DNA of 54,994 bases from the NCBI GenBank assembly GCA_016177875.1, contig JACOUL010000051.1, positions 1 through 54,994 of the forward strand. The letters run 5' to 3'. Source of the DNA: Burkholderiales bacterium. GTDB lineage: Bacteria > Pseudomonadota > Gammaproteobacteria > Burkholderiales > Burkholderiaceae_D. A model generated the notes under the pieces. It saw nothing but the letters and a program-made list of their open reading frames with translations, did no database searches and was not told the origin of the DNA. Positions 47,061 through 54,994 of this stretch are shown one piece after another. Each line of letters starts with the position of its first letter. Positions within the stretch are counted from its first letter, which is position 1. A program made the translations under genes and the position numbers.

Positions 47061-47825
47061 TCAATATTGACGTAATTCGTACCAAACCCAGCCTATCCAT
47101 TCATGTAAAGCGTAGTGGGATAAGCGCAGCGCTCCTGCCGAGGGCACCCAACGCATCGGTGTAACGGCCGTGCGGCTATAAAAAACGGTAGGCGCGGCGA
47201 CGACCTCCAAGCCTTGGTGCTCGAACACACGTTGCGCACGCGCCATATGCAAGGCATCGGTCACCAGCAGGATGCGCCGTACATTCGCTTGGCGCAGGAG
47301 TTGTGCCGAGAATCGCGCATTCTGAGCGGTGTCGTCGGACCGGTCTTCGATCCACTTAACCGGCACCCCGAATTCCTCGCGTAGCGCCTTCGCCATCAAT
47401 ACCGCTTCGCCCTGTGCCCTGCCGTCAGGCGCGCCGCCCGATACCAACAGCGGCAAGGCCGTCTCGCGCTGCAAGCGTGCGCCATAACGTAGGCGCCCTA
47501 GCGTTACCAGGCCGGACACATCTTCGCCGCCATATTCCGGCGCATTCGCCATACGCCCTCCGCCCAACACCACGATCGCCTGCGCGTGTTGAGCACGCGC
47601 TGACAACAAAGGCGGCGCCCGCTCTTCCAGCGGCTGCGCCAACAGCGTGGCCCCGACTTCGGTGCTCAAAATAGTGAGGAGCAATAGCGCCACGATGCTC
47701 AAACCATGGCCCAAATGCGGTCGCCTACGCGCGAGCGCCATGCCGAGCGCGCATAGCAAAATGAGCGACAGCGGCGGCAGCAACACGGCGCCGACGATCG
47801 TATTGAATATCCAGCTTGTACTCAT
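47061..47825 (-). CDS. YdcF/ElyC-like (DUF218) membrane protein
   Basis: A 254-residue protein with two N-terminal membrane helices (~8-30, 40-62) and a DUF218 domain. The domain has IVVLGGGR, LVSGG, and EDRSDDTAQNARFS followed by LLVTDALHMARA. Family members (SanA, ElyC, YdcF) affect envelope polysaccharides and cell-wall integrity. The exact substrate is unknown. Confidence 0.88.
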   Translation of the reverse strand: MSTSWIFNTIVGAVLLPPLSLILLCALGMALARRRPHLGHGLSIVALLLLTILSTEVGATLLAQPLEERAPPLLSARAQHAQAIVVLGGGRMANAPEYGGEDVSGLVTLGRLRYGARLQRETALPLLVSGGAPDGRAQGEAVLMAKALREEFGVPVKWIEDRSDDTAQNARFSAQLLRQANVRRILLVTDALHMARAQRVFEHQGLEVVAAPTVFYSRTAVTPMRWVPSAGALRLSHYALHEWIGWVWYELRQY

Positions 47826-47869
47826 GAAAATCCTTGTAACGAAGATCGATATCGTACTAGAGTCAATTC

Positions 47870-48442
47870 ATGAGACGTCGGGTTTTCATTTTTTTGGTGA
47901 GCTGGTTTGCGCTGACATCCGCGCACGCAGAAGAAGTATCGCCGAATACGGTCGACGTAAACGTCAAACGTATACAGAGGAATGAGCAGTCGATGTTCGA
48001 GCTGCACGCCAGCGGCCTGCTGACGGCAGCACCTGAGCGCGTGTGGAAAGTTCTCACGGATTACAACCGCTACACCGACTTCGTTCCGAATCTGCAGGCA
48101 TGCCGTGTTCTGTCGCGTAATGGGAATGAGGTCATCATCGATCAAACCGGCAGTACCAGTTTCTTATTCTTCAGCAAATCGATTCATATCGTTGTGCGCG
48201 CCGTAGAAACGCCGACGACACGCATCGATGTGAATCTCGTCTCGGGTGACATGAAGCATTACGTCGTCCGCTGGGAGCTGATACCGGAAAACCTCAACGG
48301 CACTTCCGTCACGCGCCTCGTTTATACGGCAGCCCTAGAGCCGGATTTTTTTGTGCCGCCGCTCTTCGGCAGCAGCATCGCGCAAGCCGACGTGAAAAAA
48401 ATGATGCAAGCCGTGGTTGCCGAGGTGCTTAAAGCGCCTTAA
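47870..48442 (+). CDS. Exported START/polyketide-cyclase-like protein
   Basis: A 190-residue protein with a signal peptide (MRRRVFIFLVSWFALTSAHA) and a SRPBCC fold (AAPERVWKVLTDYNRYTDFVPNL at ~50-72, with a C-terminal long helix). Cytoplasmic relatives include RatA and coenzyme Q carriers; an exported one probably binds a lipid or other hydrophobic ligand. Its stop is 1 bp from the converging pip stop. Confidence 0.82.
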   Translation: MRRRVFIFLVSWFALTSAHAEEVSPNTVDVNVKRIQRNEQSMFELHASGLLTAAPERVWKVLTDYNRYTDFVPNLQACRVLSRNGNEVIIDQTGSTSFLFFSKSIHIVVRAVETPTTRIDVNLVSGDMKHYVVRWELIPENLNGTSVTRLVYTAALEPDFFVPPLFGSSIAQADVKKMMQAVVAEVLKAP

Positions 48443-48443
48443 T

Positions 48444-49415
48444 CTAATCGAAGTCCTGCTTGGTCCTGAATTGTTCGGTTGCCGCTACTAAGGCCGCGGC
48501 AATTCCGGGTTCCAGGCCCGCATGCCCTGCATCGGGGATCAGTTGAAACTTCGCTTGCGGCCACGCTTCGTGCAAGCGCCATGCAGACAAAGGCGGACAT
48601 ACGACGTCGTAACGTCCTTGAATAATCACCGCAGGCAAATGACGAATGCGATCGACATTGCGAATCAATTGCTCTTCACTGAAGAAACCGTCGTTCATAA
48701 AGTAATGCGCTTCCATGCGCGCAAGCCCGAGGCTCACGGCGTCCGAGGCAAATTCTTCGGCCGCTTCTTCGCGCGGGCACAAAAATAAACAGCTGCCCTC
48801 ATAACGTCCCCAAGCGCGCGCTGCGGCGGTCGCACTTTCATCATCGTCACCGAACAAGCGCTTGTGGAATGCGCTTAATAAATCATGACGTTCTTCGAGC
48901 GGAATTCGCGCAACAAATTGCGCATGCACCTCGGGGAAAAACCAGCGCATGCCATACAAAAACCAATCGATCTCGGCGCGCGTACATAAGAAAATTCCGC
49001 GCAGTACAAATCCGCTGCACGATGCGGGATGCGCCTCGCCATAGGCTAGTGCCAGGGTCGATCCCCAAGAGCCTCCGAAAACTAACCAGCGTTCGATGTT
49101 GAGCATCTTGCGCAGGCGTTCGATATCATCGATCAAGAGTTGAGTGGTGTTGTTGCTGCGTTCGCCTAAGGGCGTGGATTTGCCGGCACCACGCTGGTCG
49201 AATAAAACAATGCGGTAATGCGCCGGGTGAAAAAAGCGCCGATGCTGAGGAGATAATCCGGCGCCCGGCCCGCCATGCAGAAACAACACCGGAATTCCAG
49301 CAGGATTACCGCATTCTTCCCAATAAAGGGTATGTACTTCATCCACTTTTAACGTTCCGCAACGATGCGGTTCCAGCGGCGGAAATAAGAATGGCTCGGC
49401 CGAGGCGCTGCTCAT
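48444..49415 (-). CDS. pip: Prolyl aminopeptidase
   Basis: A 323-residue alpha/beta-hydrolase that releases N-terminal proline. Motifs are LHGGPGAGLSPQHRRFF, FDQRGAGKSTP, and GGSWGS with Ser116 as nucleophile. The Asp in GRYDVVCPP and the His in DAGHAG complete the triad. The length is typical of the family. Confidence 0.94.
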   Translation of the reverse strand: MSSASAEPFLFPPLEPHRCGTLKVDEVHTLYWEECGNPAGIPVLFLHGGPGAGLSPQHRRFFHPAHYRIVLFDQRGAGKSTPLGERSNNTTQLLIDDIERLRKMLNIERWLVFGGSWGSTLALAYGEAHPASCSGFVLRGIFLCTRAEIDWFLYGMRWFFPEVHAQFVARIPLEERHDLLSAFHKRLFGDDDESATAAARAWGRYEGSCLFLCPREEAAEEFASDAVSLGLARMEAHYFMNDGFFSEEQLIRNVDRIRHLPAVIIQGRYDVVCPPLSAWRLHEAWPQAKFQLIPDAGHAGLEPGIAAALVAATEQFRTKQDFD

Positions 49416-49555
49416 ATTTTTCCTATCGGTATTTTCGGTGGGATTGATTCAGCTCAATTTTGCAAACGCGAAAGAGGGTTTGAGGAATATCAGAATAGTT
49501 TGCCTTAATCAAGCTTAACGTATTGCACGTTTCCGCACATATTCATTCTTGGCCC

Positions 49556-50728
49556 ATGGCTGTTTCCTTAGGAAAATTCGACAGAGATGGCGGCGTGCCT
49601 TCAAATGAAGGCACGCTTGAAGGGCTGCCGCTACGCCAAGAAAAATTTGAAGCGCATCGGCGTGCTGCATTGCTTTACGTCAGCAGCGGTATAGCAACCT
49701 GTTTGTTGCTGTGCTTTGGTCTTCTCGCCGCCACCAATGGCCGGTCCGCGCTTGCGGCGTTTCTCATCGCGCATGGATTGTTTTCAATCGGCCTCATGTT
49801 GGTTTTGAAATTCACGGAAAAAATTTCCCTCGTCAATGTTGGCTTTGTCTGTGCCGTCATGACACTGTTCGCTTATTTGCTGGCGAGCGGCGGGGTCGAT
49901 AATACAGGTCCTTTATGGGCGTATCCGCTAGCGGCCGCCACGATATTTCTACAAGGCGCGCGACGCGGATTGTTCTTATTGGGAATAATGTTTTGTATTG
50001 CGCTCACGATCTTTTCCGTGCAGTGGCCGAACGTGATCACCGCGACTTATTCCAGCAGTTTCAAGCTCCGTTTCTTGGTAACGTTCGCTGCGCTTGCCTT
50101 TTTCGCCGCCATGCATGAATTTGCGCGCGCGCGATTTCAAGAAAAATTGTTGCGCATGAGTGTGCAGCTCGACCAACTTTCCCATTCCGATCCGCTTACC
50201 GGCTTGCCGAACCGCCGTTACATGTGCGAGCGATTGGAAGCGGAAAACCAACGTTACCTCAGACATGGCCGCGCATTTTCTATCCTGTACGCCGATGTTG
50301 ACTACTTCAAGCGCGTCAATGACCATTGCGGCCACCAAGCAGGCGACGCCGTATTGCAAGCAATCAGCGAAGTATTGCGTTCAGGAGTAAGGCAGGCAGA
50401 TGAAGTTTGCCGTTGGGGCGGCGAGGAATTTCTCATCTTGCTGCCGGAAACCGAAGAAGCCCAAGCGATTGAAGTCGCGGAGAAATTGCGCCTAGCCGTC
50501 GCCTCTTTGAATTTAAATCATGACGATGCGCCTTTACCTATGACGATGAGCATCGGCGTACACGCGATCGATGGCCCGGATCAAGTCGATGCCTTTATTC
50601 ATTGTGCCGATCAAAAGCTGTATCGCGCTAAAGCCAACGGAAGAAATTGCGTCGTCGCTACGCTAACAGATGTCGCGATAAAAAACGAGATGAGCGGCAA
50701 CGCACTTTCATTTGCACTCGCCATATAA
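49556..50728 (+). CDS. Membrane diguanylate cyclase
   Basis: A 390-residue protein with about six membrane helices (to ~200) and a C-terminal GGDEF domain. The A site reads WGGEEF and the I site is RQAD five residues upstream, so a functional, product-inhibited cyclase is expected. The start at 49556 (MAVSLGK) is chosen over a TTG at 49523; neither has a strong ribosome binding site. Confidence 0.85.
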   Translation: MAVSLGKFDRDGGVPSNEGTLEGLPLRQEKFEAHRRAALLYVSSGIATCLLLCFGLLAATNGRSALAAFLIAHGLFSIGLMLVLKFTEKISLVNVGFVCAVMTLFAYLLASGGVDNTGPLWAYPLAAATIFLQGARRGLFLLGIMFCIALTIFSVQWPNVITATYSSSFKLRFLVTFAALAFFAAMHEFARARFQEKLLRMSVQLDQLSHSDPLTGLPNRRYMCERLEAENQRYLRHGRAFSILYADVDYFKRVNDHCGHQAGDAVLQAISEVLRSGVRQADEVCRWGGEEFLILLPETEEAQAIEVAEKLRLAVASLNLNHDDAPLPMTMSIGVHAIDGPDQVDAFIHCADQKLYRAKANGRNCVVATLTDVAIKNEMSGNALSFALAI

Positions 50729-50804
50729 ACGCTAACTCGCGCGCCTGAACTCGTTTCGGATTCCAGTGTCCCATTCCACTGAATTAGCCTGAATGGAGCA
50801 CATC

Positions 50805-51230
50805 ATGACAAGCACTTTGAATCCGGAAAACATCCAACGGCCTGACCGTGAACTCAGCAAGGGTCATGGCACGGGGGCGCTCGGGCCGAGCGACACTTCG
50901 GACACCGGCAGCGATGTGCGAGGTGGTATCGGTTTAGACAATCAGGTGGAGTTTATGCTCGATTCGGGCACGACTTCCGACCTGGACCGCCGTATGTCTG
51001 CGCATTCAGCCGGGCCGGATGTCGGCGATGCCAATCTCGATAGCGATAGCGATGCCGCCGGTACGGGGGAACGGGCCACGGCCGGACGCGATACGCTGTA
51101 TTCGCCCGGCCGAGACATCGACACCGACCGCATAGAGTACGTCGCGCCGGAAGATTTCGAACATGACGAAACAGACGGAAATGCCGAACCGGACCGCAGT
51201 CCCGGTGAGCACCCGCATTCGCGCCATTAG
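50805..51230 (+). CDS. Conserved acidic hypothetical protein
   Basis: A 141-residue, disordered-looking acidic protein. It has repeated Asp/Gly/Ser segments (GALGPSDTSDTGSDVRGG, DANLDSDSDAAGTGERA) and DIDTDRIEYV near the end. I recognise the pattern as a Burkholderiales family sometimes mislabelled as a transporter. GGAG precedes the ATG at 50805. It converges with the next gene with a 4-bp overlap of stops. Confidence 0.72.
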   Translation: MTSTLNPENIQRPDRELSKGHGTGALGPSDTSDTGSDVRGGIGLDNQVEFMLDSGTTSDLDRRMSAHSAGPDVGDANLDSDSDAAGTGERATAGRDTLYSPGRDIDTDRIEYVAPEDFEHDETDGNAEPDRSPGEHPHSRH

Positions 51231-51670
51231 CGGTGACGGGCGCTTCTCTTACGCGTCGCTTTATGCGTCTTGGATGATTTCTTCGCTTTCTTATACGTTT
51301 TCCGAGAGGCAGCCCGCGGCTGTGCTTCCGGTGCGGCCGGCACAAGCACAGTCGCCGCGCCACTACTACCCGCACTGACACCACCCGTTCCAGCGGATGA
51401 AGGATAGTTCGGCGACGAAGCGGATGGAGAGGAACCGCTTCCGGACGCCGAGGCGCCCGGAAGGGTTGTTGGTGCGGTATTCGGCCCCGGAGATGCCTGC
51501 GATTGCCCTAGGGGCATAGGAAAATTTGGCGAAGAACCACTTTGCGGCAAAGCTGCCGCATTATTTGCGGGAGGAACGGCTGCGGAATTTTGCGCAGGCG
51601 CTTGAGCTGCCGCGGGGCCACATACAACGTATGCATGAATGACGGCAAGCACGACGAAACACCTTCTCAT
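51227..51670 (-). CDS. Exported low-complexity protein
   Basis: A 147-residue protein with a signal peptide (MRRCFVVLAVIHAYVV..., cleavage near AAA-QA). An Ala/Pro/Ser/Gly-rich mature part is followed by a strongly basic Lys/Arg tail (KTYKKAKKSSKTHK). The start at 51670 has an AAAGGAAG site. The function is unknown; the basic tail could bind nucleic acid or surface polysaccharide. Confidence 0.62.
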   Translation of the reverse strand: MRRCFVVLAVIHAYVVCGPAAAQAPAQNSAAVPPANNAAALPQSGSSPNFPMPLGQSQASPGPNTAPTTLPGASASGSGSSPSASSPNYPSSAGTGGVSAGSSGAATVLVPAAPEAQPRAASRKTYKKAKKSSKTHKATRKRSARHR

Positions 51671-51744
51671 AGGCTTCCTTTTGTCGAATAAATTCGCGTT
51701 AGGCAAGATGGAGAACCCACCTTGCTTAGTCGACAAGAAAGCCG

Positions 51745-51772
51745 GCAGGGAAGTTCAATTAACCTTCCCTGC
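51745..51772. terminator. Hairpin between 51670 and 51801
   Basis: GCAGGGAAG (51745-51753) pairs with CTTCCCTGC (51764-51772) around a 10-nt loop, followed by TTTATAT on the plus strand. It lies after the stop of the 51801-52223 gene (minus strand) and may end that transcript. Confidence 0.5.
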
Positions 51773-51800
51773 TTTATATGTCGTTTAATCGGCCGCTCGC

Positions 51801-52223
51801 TTATGATCCGGACGACCAGCGGCCATCACTCTTGGCTTTGGACAAGCAGCTCACAAAGAAGTCGCGCTGATGTAGACGCGCTGCCTTGGGATCCTGAAAT
51901 ACTGCCGTCGCCGCATCCAGCAAGAAGCTTGCATCCTCGTCATCTTGAATGAACCATCGAAGCTGCGCTGGAAATGCTTGGATGACTTCAATATCATCAC
52001 GGATCTTGGAAAGGAAGGCGGCGCCGTTAATGCCGCGATCACGAGCCAATGCCGTATTCTTAATGAAGTCGCTGCCTTCGACGCACTCTTGAATGCTGAA
52101 TTCATGTGCGCTCGAATGAGCCGGACATAGAAACAAAACTGCCCAGAGAAAACCTGCCTTGATCAAATTCACCGTCGGTACCGTCGCAGGTAATCCGGTC
52201 CGATTGTCGGAATCGCGTCGCAT
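51801..52223 (-). CDS. Small exported hypothetical protein
   Basis: A 140-residue protein starting at 52223 with GGAGG upstream. An N-terminal stretch of about 20 residues precedes a hydrophobic segment (IKAGFLWAVLFLCPAHSSAHE), so a signal peptide or an anchor is likely. The rest is helical with two Cys (ECVEGSD and SCLSK). The function is unknown. Confidence 0.6.
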   Translation of the reverse strand: MRRDSDNRTGLPATVPTVNLIKAGFLWAVLFLCPAHSSAHEFSIQECVEGSDFIKNTALARDRGINGAAFLSKIRDDIEVIQAFPAQLRWFIQDDEDASFLLDAATAVFQDPKAARLHQRDFFVSCLSKAKSDGRWSSGS

Positions 52224-52403
52224 AAGTCGCCTCCATCGCCGAAGGGCTCTGTGGAGTGGATTCATGCGGCTCGAAAAATTCAAGTCGGCCTATCGCTCCA
52301 CAGGCCGAACAAAAAAACTGCACTTGGCAACTTAGTTAACGGTAATCGAGACCTGCTTCTTTAATGTTGGGGCACTCCAAAGATCATGGAGTGAGCGCTG
52401 ACA

Positions 52404-53033
52404 TTAAGCCGGTTCCGCGGGTGGCGGTGCCGGCAAGGCCTCTTCTGCCTGCACGGTGCGATTACGGCCGTCGCTTTTGGCTTGCGCCAATGCTTTCTCA
52501 GCGCGTGCAATCATCGACTCGGCCGTATCGCCGAATGCGTTCGTAGTAAGCCCTGCTGAAAAAGTGAGCGTCAACCCTTCCGCCACTTCATTCCATGGAT
52601 AAGCGGTAACCGCGGCACGCAAGCGCTGCATGGCAATCATCCCTTGATCAAGCCACGTAGCCGGCAAAACGGCGCCGAATTTTTCGCCGCCCATGCGTCC
52701 GAAGCGGTCTACCGTGCGCAACAAACGCATGGCGGTTTCAGCGAAATCTTTTAAGGCGCGGTCTCCGCCGGGATGGCCGAGACGATCATTGACGCTCTTA
52801 AAATGGTCAAGGTCGATGACTGAAAAGCAAAATGGATGTCCGGTACGCTGTGCCCGCTGCAATTCGGCGTCTAGCATTTCCACCAAAGCGCCGCGATTCA
52901 GCGCGCCCGTCATTGAATCATATCGTCCCAGCGAATTGATTCTTTCGCGCAGAGCTTGGATTTCTTGGTCTTTTTCCAGCAGCTTTGCATATAAGAATTC
53001 GCAATTACTGCAAGAGCCTTCTTGCTTTTCCAT
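52404..53033 (-). CDS. Cytoplasmic GGDEF protein with altered signature (GGEKF)
   Basis: A 209-residue protein. A short N-terminal part has CSNC (Cys8, Cys11) and a coiled coil, and a GGDEF domain follows (~40-195). The A site reads GGEKF, with Lys for the second acidic residue, while the I-site RTVD is kept five residues upstream. Cyclase activity is doubtful; c-di-GMP binding at the I site is possible. The start at 53033 has GGGGG four bases upstream. Confidence 0.82.
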   Translation of the reverse strand: MEKQEGSCSNCEFLYAKLLEKDQEIQALRERINSLGRYDSMTGALNRGALVEMLDAELQRAQRTGHPFCFSVIDLDHFKSVNDRLGHPGGDRALKDFAETAMRLLRTVDRFGRMGGEKFGAVLPATWLDQGMIAMQRLRAAVTAYPWNEVAEGLTLTFSAGLTTNAFGDTAESMIARAEKALAQAKSDGRNRTVQAEEALPAPPPAEPA

Positions 53034-53116
53034 GTCGCCCCCTTGTGATTTCAATTTTTTTTGAAAATATCATAAAAGTTTAGGGGGACGGCTAAAAATT
53101 TGCGCGCTGTGGCGTT

Positions 53117-53701
53117 TTAACTTGAGGAAGAGGATTCCAGTTTCCGCTTCAGTTCGTCCAAAAATTTTTCCCGCATCTTCGTTTGCGTAGTGCGAGTAAA
53201 TTCGTCCATGGCATCTTCGATTTCGGGCATGGAAAGCATGAACGCTTTACCGGCATCCGTTGCTTCGAAATTCTTGATGAGCGTTTTTTCACGCGCGGTG
53301 AAAACGAGCTTGGGCGCCGTGCCCGACGTCAGCATGAGCACTTGATTGCGCACCAGCTTCTTGCCTACCGGCCCTTCCCAAAAATCGGCAATGCTGCGGC
53401 AATACGTTAAATCGAAGCGTGCAGCGAAGTAGTCGCGCATATGTTCAGCCGTATACTTTTTTTCCAAATAAGGGCGAAACACTGCAGTCATCAATGGCGC
53501 ATTGTCGCGATCTTTTTCTCGGCTGCGCTGCAGCAATTCCTGCGTCGGGATGATGAATCGCTCGGGTAAACCCATTGCATAAGCCACGCGTTCAGCAGCC
53601 GCCAGATGTTCCGTGCTGTATCGCGAAACATTCTGCGCGAACGCAACCATGCTGCAGAACTGCGCCAACAACAAACAAACAAAGAATTTCACGGATTTCA
53701 T
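53117..53701 (-). CDS. DUF2059-type exported protein
   Basis: A 194-residue protein with a signal peptide (MKSVKFFVCLLLAQFCSMVAFA-Q) and a helical body. The part YTAEHMRDYFAARFD plus WEGPVGKKL matches DUF2059 proteins of unknown function. The start at 53701 is preferred over the longer frame from 53812. It lies downstream of the lipase terminator. Confidence 0.75.
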   Translation of the reverse strand: MKSVKFFVCLLLAQFCSMVAFAQNVSRYSTEHLAAAERVAYAMGLPERFIIPTQELLQRSREKDRDNAPLMTAVFRPYLEKKYTAEHMRDYFAARFDLTYCRSIADFWEGPVGKKLVRNQVLMLTSGTAPKLVFTAREKTLIKNFEATDAGKAFMLSMPEIEDAMDEFTRTTQTKMREKFLDELKRKLESSSSS

Positions 53702-53798
53702 TTGCTGCCCAAAAGGTAAAGTATCTCTCTTAAGGATACAACAAAGCGCGGCGGGCGAGTTGTGCCGCCTCTGTGAAAAGCTAAGACAAAAAGAAAAT

Positions 53799-53827
53799 CC
53801 CCAACGATCCACGGGGGATAGTTGGGG
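53799..53827 (-). terminator. Terminator downstream of the lipase gene
   Basis: On the minus strand CCCCAAC (53827-53821) pairs with GTTGGGG (53805-53799) around a 15-nt loop, followed by ATTTTCTTTTT. It is 114 bp after the lipase stop; the gap holds two 13-bp direct repeats. Confidence 0.7.
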
Positions 53828-53839
53828 GAAAAAATGGAG

Positions 53840-53870
53840 ACTAGCTACTACAGGTAAACTAGCTACTACA
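53840..53870. repeat. Two 13-bp direct repeats
   Basis: ACTAGCTACTACA occurs at 53840-53852 and again at 53858-53870, 5 bp apart. They lie between the lipase stop and its terminator, so they would be in the 3' untranslated RNA of the lipase. No known family is recognised. Confidence 0.8.
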
Positions 53871-53941
53871 CAACAAACAACTCCTTAGGGAAAACCACAT
53901 GTCGTATTCTTCGGTGCGGCTTTCGCATTAAATCTTTTTCA

Positions 53942-54649
53942 TCAATTCATCAGCAGACTGGCTTGCGTCGTGGTGGTATAGCGCTGCAAACCGAAGTGGC
54001 CGAGGGCAAAATCATAGGTGGCATTTTGGCTGTCGATGTTGCTGGTATGCGAACCCCAGACGTAGCAGCTGCCCATACACACGACTTCATCGATCCAGCT
54101 CTTGATCGAATACATCTTGGCGCCATAACGCTTGCCCTTAACCGACTTAATCAACGGGCTATCGATCGACAAACCATTCGAGCCGCAAGTGGAAGTCCAA
54201 ACGTTCCATGGATAGACGCCGCAAGAATTCAAACCGTGCTGGGCGCCGGCCACGCCGACGAAGGTGTTCACGTAACCGGAATAGCCCAGTTCATTGATGG
54301 CTTTCATGGCCAGGGTCACGCCCATCGAATGGCCGATCACGTCAACCTTGCCGGTGCATGAAGCAGCCTTCGCGCTTTGCAAGGAGGATTTGACCGGGGA
54401 AGTATTGCTGCTGCCATGGTTGTTACAAGCGGCGCATACTTTGGAACCCCAGTTCGGACGATAAATTTGGGAATCAACATATCCGCGGGCTTTTAACTCG
54501 GTTACGGTATTGTTCCAATCCGACGGATAGCCGGTGTTGCCATGCACCATGACCACGTTGTCAAGACAAGCAGCTTGGGCGGCAACGGCAGCAGTCGCCA
54601 TGGCAACCGTTGCGATTAAATGACGAATGGATAGAAATTTGTTCAACAT
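53942..54649 (-). CDS. Secreted lipase/esterase
   Basis: A 235-residue protein with a signal peptide (cleavage near AAQA-AC). It has an alpha/beta-hydrolase fold of the bacterial class 2 / EstA lipase type: VVMVHGN oxyanion region and GHSMG with Ser108. The His is likely in the C-terminal GHFGL. Eight cysteines in the mature part suggest several disulfides, fitting the nearby dsbA. GAGGAG precedes the ATG. Confidence 0.85.
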   Translation of the reverse strand: MLNKFLSIRHLIATVAMATAAVAAQAACLDNVVMVHGNTGYPSDWNNTVTELKARGYVDSQIYRPNWGSKVCAACNNHGSSNTSPVKSSLQSAKAASCTGKVDVIGHSMGVTLAMKAINELGYSGYVNTFVGVAGAQHGLNSCGVYPWNVWTSTCGSNGLSIDSPLIKSVKGKRYGAKMYSIKSWIDEVVCMGSCYVWGSHTSNIDSQNATYDFALGHFGLQRYTTTTQASLLMN

Positions 54650-54863
54650 GTTATCTCCTCGAAAAATTTATATTTGTATTAATGAATGGATGCACTTTAA
54701 TTCTTGACAATATCGCCTGCCACTCTCCGTTCAGGGAGGAGCGCTAAACAGGCGTGAAATTCTTGTGCCGACCGCTATCGAGGAGCGTTGAAAAATGGAA
54801 AAACTATTTCGCTTCAGGTCCTTTCATTAATATTTTTGCAATTCTCCCGTCTAAGCTAAGTAA

Positions 54864-54994
54864 TCATTGAAAAGCAATTGTGTAATCTGTACCAAAACCC
54901 TGCATCAAGGCGTCGACTTCCTGCTGCAATTCGTGACCGGCCAATGCACAGAAGCGGCGCCAGAAATATTTGGCCTGCTTCCACAGAATTTCAA
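54864..54994 (-). mobile_element. IS630-family transposase, C-terminal fragment (right edge)
   Basis: Reverse complement of the sequence at the left edge, identical as far as it goes and one base shorter. It ends at the same TGA and the same CTTAG boundary (shared to 54856), after which flanking DNA differs. The interval 54650-54855 holds no supported gene. Confidence 0.85.

Noticed and set aside
54795..54830. 11-codon plus-strand ORF with a GGAG upstream
   Set aside because: Too short to support without conservation; it lies in a gap next to the IS end.
1..54994. CRISPR array, integrase or phage region
   Set aside because: No regularly spaced direct repeats, cas genes, integrase or phage structural genes were seen.

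Overview
The window looks like about 55 kb of chromosome from a betaproteobacterium, most likely Burkholderiales and probably Oxalobacteraceae (Herminiimonas-like). The argS / SPOR / dsbA / SDR order, the AceK and leucine-degradation neighbourhood, and moderate G+C with many GCG-rich codons point that way. This is inference from remembered family layouts, not from a search. Both ends carry the same 3' end of an IS630-family transposase in inverted orientation (1-140 and 54856-54994), so the piece is bounded by two IS copies. The left copy cuts into the 3' end of a yidD gene.

Left accessory zone (126-4311, all minus strand): a truncated yidD, a transglutaminase-like protein, a conserved hypothetical, a HEPN/MNT toxin-antitoxin pair with a palindromic operator, a putative lipoprotein and two zinc-ribbon proteins.

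Central catabolic block (4501-21507, all minus strand): leucine/isovalerate degradation genes in the order liuR, paaI-like, liuA, aceK, thiolase, SDR, DsbA-like isomerase, ychJ, liuB, liuC, then a complete bioA-bioF-bioD-bioB set, then liuD and mvaB. The biotin genes sit between subunits of methylcrotonyl-CoA carboxylase, itself a biotin enzyme. Two palindromes of the LiuR type lie upstream of liuR and of paaI-liuA. The pathway runs from isovaleryl-CoA (LiuA) through methylcrotonyl-CoA (LiuB/LiuD) and methylglutaconyl-CoA (LiuC) to HMG-CoA, which MvaB cleaves to acetyl-CoA and acetoacetate.

Housekeeping and signalling block (21627-36938): an MBL hydrolase, an XRE regulator, SDR, dsbA, a SPOR protein, argS, a CBS protein, a GGDEF-EAL protein, GGCT, pgl, and a histidine kinase / receiver / receiver-PAS-GAF-GGDEF-EAL operon. 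The kinase gene is interrupted by an in-frame TAG inside its ATPase domain.

Envelope block (36985-44609): an outer-membrane-like protein, then a tightly packed operon of a TAXI-type binding protein, a TPR-secretin and an exported pentapeptide-repeat protein, then an AcpA-like phosphoesterase divergent from a Crp/Fnr regulator. Right block (44643-54649): tRNA-Arg(CCG), cytochrome c5, a yqjD/yqjE/yqjK-like operon, YdcF, a START-like protein, prolyl aminopeptidase, two diguanylate cyclase-type proteins, small secreted proteins and a secreted lipase.

The least ordinary signals are: a three-copy hairpin repeat whose apical stem covaries between copies; a 269-bp element with perfect 28-bp inverted ends and two internal palindromes; the TAXI-secretin-pentapeptide operon; the amber codon in the histidine kinase; and the operator array of the HEPN/MNT pair.
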